Shown: positions 60,026 through 64,000 of the stretch, one piece after another
Layout of the letters: each line of letters opens with the position of its first letter
Numbering within the stretch: the first letter of the stretch is position 1
NCBI GenBank assembly: GCA_902522955.1
Contig: CABYXR010000001.1
Location: 124,001-188,000 of the forward strand
DNA: 64,000 bases
Direction of reading: 5' to 3'
From: an uncultured Pelagibacteraceae bacterium
Lineage (GTDB): Bacteria > Pseudomonadota > Alphaproteobacteria > Pelagibacterales > Pelagibacteraceae
The notes under the pieces: generated by a model
What the model was told of the DNA's origin: nothing
Databases searched by the model: none
The model's input: only the letters and a program-made list of their open reading frames with translations
Made by a program: the position numbers and the translations under genes

Positions 60026-61336
60026 ATGATGGAAAAATATTTTGAGTATAAAAAACATAAAACTACTTTTAAAACTGAAGTAATTGCAGGAGTAACGACT
60101 TTTCTTACTATGGCCTATATCATGTTTTTAAATCCTTTTATTCTTTCTGGTGAATTTGCTGGACCGGAAAAAGGTTTTTTTGATTTTGGAGCTGTTTTTA
60201 CTGCAACAATTTTAGCTACGGCAATAGCTTGTTTTATAATGGCATTCTATGGAAAAACTTGGCCGATAGGCTTAGCTCCTGGGATGGGTATTAATGCATT
60301 TGTTGCATTTGGAGTAGTAGCAGGTATGGGTTACACACCTCAGGCAGCGTTAGGTGCTGTTCTTGTCGCTGGAGTATTGTTTCTAATAATATCTTTAACT
60401 CCAATAAGAGCTTGGTTAATAAATTCAATTCCAAAAAGTTTAAAGCTTGGAATTGGTGCTGGAATAGGATTATTTTTAGCAATCATTGGTCTTGAAATTA
60501 TGGGTGTTGTTGGAGATCATCCGGTAACTCTTGTAACAATAGGTGATATAAAAAATCCTTTGGTGTTGCTTGCTTGCTTAGCGTTTGTAGTAATGATTGT
60601 TCTTGAAAAAATGAAAGTCAAAGGCAATATTATTATAGGTATCTTAGTTTTTAGTATTATTGCTTGGGCGACTGGACTAGCAAAATTTAATGGAGTTGTA
60701 GGATCTATTCCTCCTATGACTTACCTTTTTGATTTTGATCTAACTGCAGCTTTAACAGCTGGAATGTCAACAGTAATTTTTACATTACTATTTATAGATT
60801 TCTTTGACACAGCCGGTACTCTAACCTCTGTAGCAAACGTTGCTGGAAAAGTTGATAAAAAAGGTAAAGTTAAAGACATTAATAAAGCAATGCTGTCTGA
60901 TAGTGTTGGAACTGTTGCTGGTGCTTTGATGGGCACAACAACTGTTACAAGCTATGTAGAGTCTGGAGCAGGAGTAAAAGCAGGTGGTAGAACTGGAATG
61001 ACTTCGCTGGTTATCGGAGTTTTATTCTTAGCTTGTTTATTCTTCTCGCCTCTAGCAACTAGCTTGCCAAAAGAAATAGATGGAGCAGCGCTATTGTATG
61101 TAGCCATTTTATTTGTAAGAAATATAACAAATATTGAATGGGATGATATAGGTGAATCAGGTCCGGCAGTTGTAGCAATGATTACAATGCCCCTTACTTA
61201 TAGCATAAGCAATGGTATTGCTTTAGCATTTATCTCTTATGCTTTAATTAGAATCCTTTCAGGTAAATTTACAAAAACTTCCCCAGCTATTTGGGTTATC
61301 GCAATATTAAGTGTAATAAGTTTTTACGTAGCTTAA
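60026..61336 (+). CDS. Purine permease, AzgA-like (NCS2 superfamily)
   Basis: 436-aa membrane transporter with about 12-14 hydrophobic segments. TEVIAGVTTFLTMAYIMFLNP, GLAPGMGINAFVAF, FFDTAGTLTSVANVAG and TTTVTSYVESGAGVKAGGRT are signatures of the hypoxanthine/guanine/adenine permease branch. TGGAGG precedes the ATG by 8 nt and can be sequestered by the leader. A purine-type phosphoribosyltransferase gene faces it, so imported base can be salvaged at once. Confidence 0.92.
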   Translation: MMEKYFEYKKHKTTFKTEVIAGVTTFLTMAYIMFLNPFILSGEFAGPEKGFFDFGAVFTATILATAIACFIMAFYGKTWPIGLAPGMGINAFVAFGVVAGMGYTPQAALGAVLVAGVLFLIISLTPIRAWLINSIPKSLKLGIGAGIGLFLAIIGLEIMGVVGDHPVTLVTIGDIKNPLVLLACLAFVVMIVLEKMKVKGNIIIGILVFSIIAWATGLAKFNGVVGSIPPMTYLFDFDLTAALTAGMSTVIFTLLFIDFFDTAGTLTSVANVAGKVDKKGKVKDINKAMLSDSVGTVAGALMGTTTVTSYVESGAGVKAGGRTGMTSLVIGVLFLACLFFSPLATSLPKEIDGAALLYVAILFVRNITNIEWDDIGESGPAVVAMITMPLTYSISNGIALAFISYALIRILSGKFTKTSPAIWVIAILSVISFYVA

Positions 61337-61342
61337 AAATTC

Positions 61343-61366
61343 AAGGGCCAGTTAAGACTGGCCCTT
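61343..61366. terminator. Shared hairpin between permease and phosphoribosyltransferase genes
   Basis: AAGGGCCAGT (61343-61352) and ACTGGCCCTT (61357-61366) form a perfect 10-bp stem with a TTAAG-type short loop, seven bases past the permease stop. It covers the last codons of the opposing gene. Only a weak T-run follows on either strand (ATTTTT on the minus side), so termination or mRNA protection are both possible. Confidence 0.65.
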
Positions 61367-61888
61367 ACTAATATGTTTTTTAACTAAATCTTCAACTCTA
61401 ATTTCTTCATATCGCTCAAAAGGTTGAACAATCCAAGGATTGCCATTTAATTTTTGAGCACAGAAATCTGGTTCAAAAGTTGAGTCTTTCTTTTTCCAAA
61501 GTACTGCTGTCTTTATATCTTTAATATTTCCTTTTAGTGGAGGATAATTTTTTAGCCAATCAATACTTTTGTTTAATGTAACTCCAGTATCAGACAAGTC
61601 ATCACATAAAAGAATATTTCCTTTCATGTCTTGAACTGTTGAGCTCATTTCTCTTGAAAATACTAGCTCCCCTTGTTGATCTTCTATTCCTTTTCCAGAA
61701 TAAGACTCTACAGCTAAATAGGCACATTTTAATTTAAAAATCCTACTAAGAACATCAATGATAGGTGCTCCACCTCTCATTATTCCAATGAGCATATCTG
61801 GCTTATATCCACTTTGATGAATTTGAATTGCTAACTTTTCTGTAATAAGATTATATTCTTTCCAATCTATGATGAGTTTCTCAGCCAT
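61352..61888 (-). CDS. Purine phosphoribosyltransferase (Gpt/Hpt-like)
   Basis: 178-aa type I PRTase. The PRPP-binding motif is ILLCDDLSDTGVTL, with LIGIMRGGAPIIDVLSRIF earlier and the PDFCAQKLNGNPWIVQPFERYE C-terminus, which ends in the WIVxPxE pattern of xanthine-guanine or hypoxanthine enzymes. Faces the permease gene, forming a purine import and salvage unit. Base specificity not resolved. Confidence 0.88.
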   Translation of the reverse strand: MAEKLIIDWKEYNLITEKLAIQIHQSGYKPDMLIGIMRGGAPIIDVLSRIFKLKCAYLAVESYSGKGIEDQQGELVFSREMSSTVQDMKGNILLCDDLSDTGVTLNKSIDWLKNYPPLKGNIKDIKTAVLWKKKDSTFEPDFCAQKLNGNPWIVQPFERYEEIRVEDLVKKHISKGQS

Positions 61889-61949
61889 AGAAAAAACTAA
61901 ATTATTTTAAAGGAGTTGTAAATAGACATTTCCAAATGGTAGATGGTTT

Positions 61950-62576
61950 CTAGTATTGTATGGGTTCGTTATCTATAGATCTCCACAAATACCAAGTAGC
62001 TACCGAACAGTAGGGTGTAAATTTTTTATAAAGCTTATTTAAAAATTTTTTCGGTGGAAAGTATTTCTTTTTATAATTATTTGAAATAGCTCTAAGTAAT
62101 CCTATATCTTGGAGAGGCCAAATATTCGAACGGTTAAAAGTAAAAAGCAGTATCATCTCGGCTGACCATGTTCCAATTTGTTTTAAATCAGACAAATATT
62201 CAATAGCCTCCTCATCTGTCATTTTTTTTATCAAACTCGGTTTAAAAGTTTTATTCAGTATTCTTTTAGCTAAATCTTTTATTCCTCTCACTTTTTGTCT
62301 GCTCAAACCACAACTTTTTAAGCTACTAAATGATAATTTATTCACCGTTTTAGCATTAATTTTATTATTACATTTTTTTTGAAACCTTAAAAAAACAGAA
62401 TTCGCAGCTGCTACACTAATTTGTTGTCCTATTATACTTTTGCAAAGAGAGAAAAAAACATCGTTACGTGTTTTAAGATTTCCATCTTTATAGTTTGTAA
62501 TTAGCTTTTTCATAACTTTATCTTTTTTCGATAAAATTTTTTTTGCCTTAGCCCAATATTTTGGGGGTCCGCTCAT
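61950..62576 (-). CDS. DNA-3-methyladenine glycosylase II (AlkA-like)
   Basis: 208-aa HhH-GPD glycosylase removing alkylated purines. KSIIGQQISVAAANSVFLRF, the helix-hairpin-helix LKQIGTWSAEMILLFTF and the catalytic aspartate in WPLQDIGLLRAI are present. Short form without the N-terminal AlkA domain. Overlaps the upstream DMT gene by 4 bp. Confidence 0.87.
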   Translation of the reverse strand: MSGPPKYWAKAKKILSKKDKVMKKLITNYKDGNLKTRNDVFFSLCKSIIGQQISVAAANSVFLRFQKKCNNKINAKTVNKLSFSSLKSCGLSRQKVRGIKDLAKRILNKTFKPSLIKKMTDEEAIEYLSDLKQIGTWSAEMILLFTFNRSNIWPLQDIGLLRAISNNYKKKYFPPKKFLNKLYKKFTPYCSVATWYLWRSIDNEPIQY

Positions 62577-63454
62577 GTTCGTGGAGTAACTATTTGTTTT
62601 TTTAATTTATTCTCTCTCATGAAAATAATCAAAGAACTAGTTATAACTAATGCTGCTCCTAATAAAGTTAGAATTTTAGGAACCTCACTCCAAATGAAAA
62701 AGCCAAAAATAATAGCAAATACCAAACTTAAATATTTAATTGGAGTTACCAGTGACGCCTCTGCTAATCTATAGCTTTGTGTCAACAATAGATTGGCTAC
62801 GCTTCCACATAATCCAAGTATACAAAACAATAAAAAATCTAGAGGTGTTGGCATTACCCAATCGCTAAATAAAATTGTACTTAAACCCAGTAAAGTACAA
62901 AGCAGTGTAAAATAAAAGGCGATCGTGTAATTAGCTTCGGTTTTGGAAAGAGATCTTACGCTGATAGCTACACATGCAAAAAAGATGCAGAAAATAATAG
63001 GAGTAATGTAATAATAATTTAAATCTATGAAAGCAGGCTGTACGATTAAAAGCATTCCTAAAAATCCTAATAATACTGCTAACCATCTTTTAATTCCTAC
63101 TCTTTCTGATAGAAAAATAATAGATGCTATTGTAACGAATATTGGTCCTCCAAAAGTTAACGAAACTACATCAGCCAATGGTAGTTCTCTTAAACCAAAA
63201 AATAATGCAATTATGGCTAAAGCGCCAGTTACAGCTCTGAAAGCATGAAGACCAGGACGTGAAGTTTTGTAAAAAGAGAATAGTTTATCTTTTGGTATTA
63301 TAAAAAAAATTGGAATGAACCCAATAAAAAATCTTAAAAAAAGTACTTGCCCAATTGGATAGTAGTCTAACCACTTAACGCAGATATCCATTATAGAGAA
63401 GCAAATAACACTTCCAACCATGTACAATACGCCTATTTGATTTTGAGTTAACAA
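62573..63454 (-). CDS. EamA/DMT-family transporter
   Basis: 293 aa, ten transmembrane segments in two EamA repeats (about residues 8-140 and 150-280). LPLADVVSLTFGGPIFVTI and AEASLVTPIKYLSLVFAIIF mark the two halves. Drug/metabolite exporter family; substrate unknown. First gene of a pair with the AlkA-like glycosylase, 37 bp from divergent msrA. Confidence 0.88.
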   Translation of the reverse strand: MLTQNQIGVLYMVGSVICFSIMDICVKWLDYYPIGQVLFLRFFIGFIPIFFIIPKDKLFSFYKTSRPGLHAFRAVTGALAIIALFFGLRELPLADVVSLTFGGPIFVTIASIIFLSERVGIKRWLAVLLGFLGMLLIVQPAFIDLNYYYITPIIFCIFFACVAISVRSLSKTEANYTIAFYFTLLCTLLGLSTILFSDWVMPTPLDFLLFCILGLCGSVANLLLTQSYRLAEASLVTPIKYLSLVFAIIFGFFIWSEVPKILTLLGAALVITSSLIIFMRENKLKKQIVTPRT

Positions 63455-63491
63455 TTTATTATTCTCCAGTCTAAAATATATTAAATAACTT

Positions 63492-63941
63492 ATGCAGAAA
63501 TGTACACTAGCTCTAGGATGTTTTTGGAAACCTGAGGAAAACTTTAAGAATAAACCAGGTATTATTCAGACTGAGGTTGGTTACGCTGGAGGACAAAAAT
63601 CTGAAGTAACTTACGAGGAGATTTGTGTTGGAAACACTGGTCATGCAGAGGTGGTAAGACTAACTTATGACGAAAAAATTATTCCATTTAAGAAGATATT
63701 AGATTTATTTTTTGAGATGCACGATCCGACACAAAAAGATATGCAATATCCAGATGTTGGTACTCAGTATAGAAGCGAAATTTTTTACGAAACAGATGAA
63801 CAAAAAAAGGTTGCTGAGGAAACCCTAAGTGAAAAAAATCCCGAATTTGATGGCAAAATTCAAACCAATATTTCAAAAATTAAAAATTATTGTAAAGCTG
63901 AAGAGTATCATCAAAGATATATTGAAAAGAAAAGTATATGA
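63492..63941 (+). CDS. msrA: Peptide methionine sulfoxide reductase MsrA
   Basis: 149-aa repair enzyme for methionine-S-sulfoxide. The catalytic cysteine is in LALGCFWKPEENF (usual GCFWGVE), with QTEVGYAGG, GNTGHAEVVRLTYD, HDPTQ and VGTQYRSEIFY following. Compact form; the cysteine in NYCKAEEYHQRY may be the resolving one. Overlaps the next gene by ATGA. Confidence 0.93.
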   Translation: MQKCTLALGCFWKPEENFKNKPGIIQTEVGYAGGQKSEVTYEEICVGNTGHAEVVRLTYDEKIIPFKKILDLFFEMHDPTQKDMQYPDVGTQYRSEIFYETDEQKKVAEETLSEKNPEFDGKIQTNISKIKNYCKAEEYHQRYIEKKSI

Positions 63942-64000
63942 AATCTTTGGTATCAACTGAATGGTTAGATAAAAATTTAGAAAACGTAAGAATATTTGAT
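63938..64000 (+). CDS. Sulfurtransferase (rhodanese / 3-mercaptopyruvate type), 5' fragment
   Basis: The last 63 bases code MKSLVSTEWLDKNLENVRIF and continue past the edge. The VSTEWLxxNLENV opening is typical of the first rhodanese domain in SseA-type sulfurtransferases. The ATG overlaps the msrA stop. Only 21 residues are visible. Confidence 0.65.
   Translation, partial: MKSLVSTEWLDKNLENVRIFD

Noticed and set aside
1..64000. CRISPR arrays, insertion sequences, prophage or integron structures
   Set aside because: No regularly spaced repeats, transposase, integrase or phage structural genes seen; the only close tandem repeats are inside znuA and rmuC.

Overview
The window is a gene-dense, strongly AT-rich stretch of an alphaproteobacterial chromosome. 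It most resembles SAR11 (Pelagibacterales): very short or negative intergenic distances, lysine- and asparagine-rich proteins, a tandem glycine riboswitch in front of malate synthase (an arrangement reported for SAR11), a GcrA regulator, alphaproteobacterial gene orders (kdsB-pheA beside cycM; rpsA-ihfB-pyrF-trpBA-accD-folC-trx), and an alphaproteobacterial-type tRNA-His with A73 and no encoded G-1. No insertion sequence, prophage, integrase, CRISPR array or rRNA gene was seen, and no stretch over 300 bases lacks a feature.

Layout. 0-4.1 kb: 3' end of groEL facing hisG-hisZ-hisS-tRNA-His. 4.3-8.3 kb: cold-shock protein, accA, and glycine-riboswitch-controlled glcB. 8.3-11 kb: recR-ybaB-dnaX-ffs. 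11-16.8 kb: pheA, kdsB, cycM, argF-argD, an ABC-2 permease and gcrA. 16.8-19.8 kb: zinc uptake, zur-znuB-znuC divergent from znuA around a palindromic Zur-box candidate. 19.9-21.9 kb: glucosyl(mannosyl)-3-phosphoglycerate synthase and phosphatase (compatible solute). 22-24.5 kb: aquaporin, a PiT-like membrane protein and small membrane ORFs. 24.6-29.7 kb: ugpBAECQ for glycerol-3-phosphate and glycerophosphodiester use. 29.8-31 kb: an SMR-like protein and an NDUFA9-like protein. 31-43 kb: a long plus-strand run, rnd-kdsD-lptC-lptB-aroA-cmk-rpsA-ihfB-pyrF-trpB-trpA-accD-folC. 42.9-47.4 kb: thioredoxin, exonuclease I, RmuC, RlmN and a small ORF. 47.4-49.7 kb: small ORFs, a flavodoxin-fold oxidoreductase, a SRAP abasic-site protein and a 2-oxoglutarate dioxygenase. 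49.7-57.5 kb: purK-purE, a lipoprotein, a metallo-beta-lactamase-fold hydrolase, a lysine-rich coiled-coil protein, cfa, a DapA-like aldolase, a GT9 glycosyltransferase and a DnaJ-like membrane protein. 57.5-64 kb: oligopeptidase B, a lipoprotein, a purine permease with a structured leader, a phosphoribosyltransferase, an AlkA-like glycosylase, a DMT transporter, msrA and the start of a sulfurtransferase.

Main points for follow-up: (1) an A9 run in dnaX, at the position where gamma ends in other bacteria, with a stop almost at once in the -1 frame; (2) trpB, trpA, accD and folC, four consecutive genes with intact frames but altered catalytic signatures, and no trpF beside them; (3) a leader RNA able to hide the Shine-Dalgarno of the purine permease; (4) tRNA-His ending 4 nt before the hisS start; (5) unannotated small ORFs (45, 51 and 35 aa), a 62-residue polybasic tail on a coiled-coil protein, and an AccA with a C-terminal membrane helix. 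Family comparisons were made from memory of conserved motifs, without alignments or searches.
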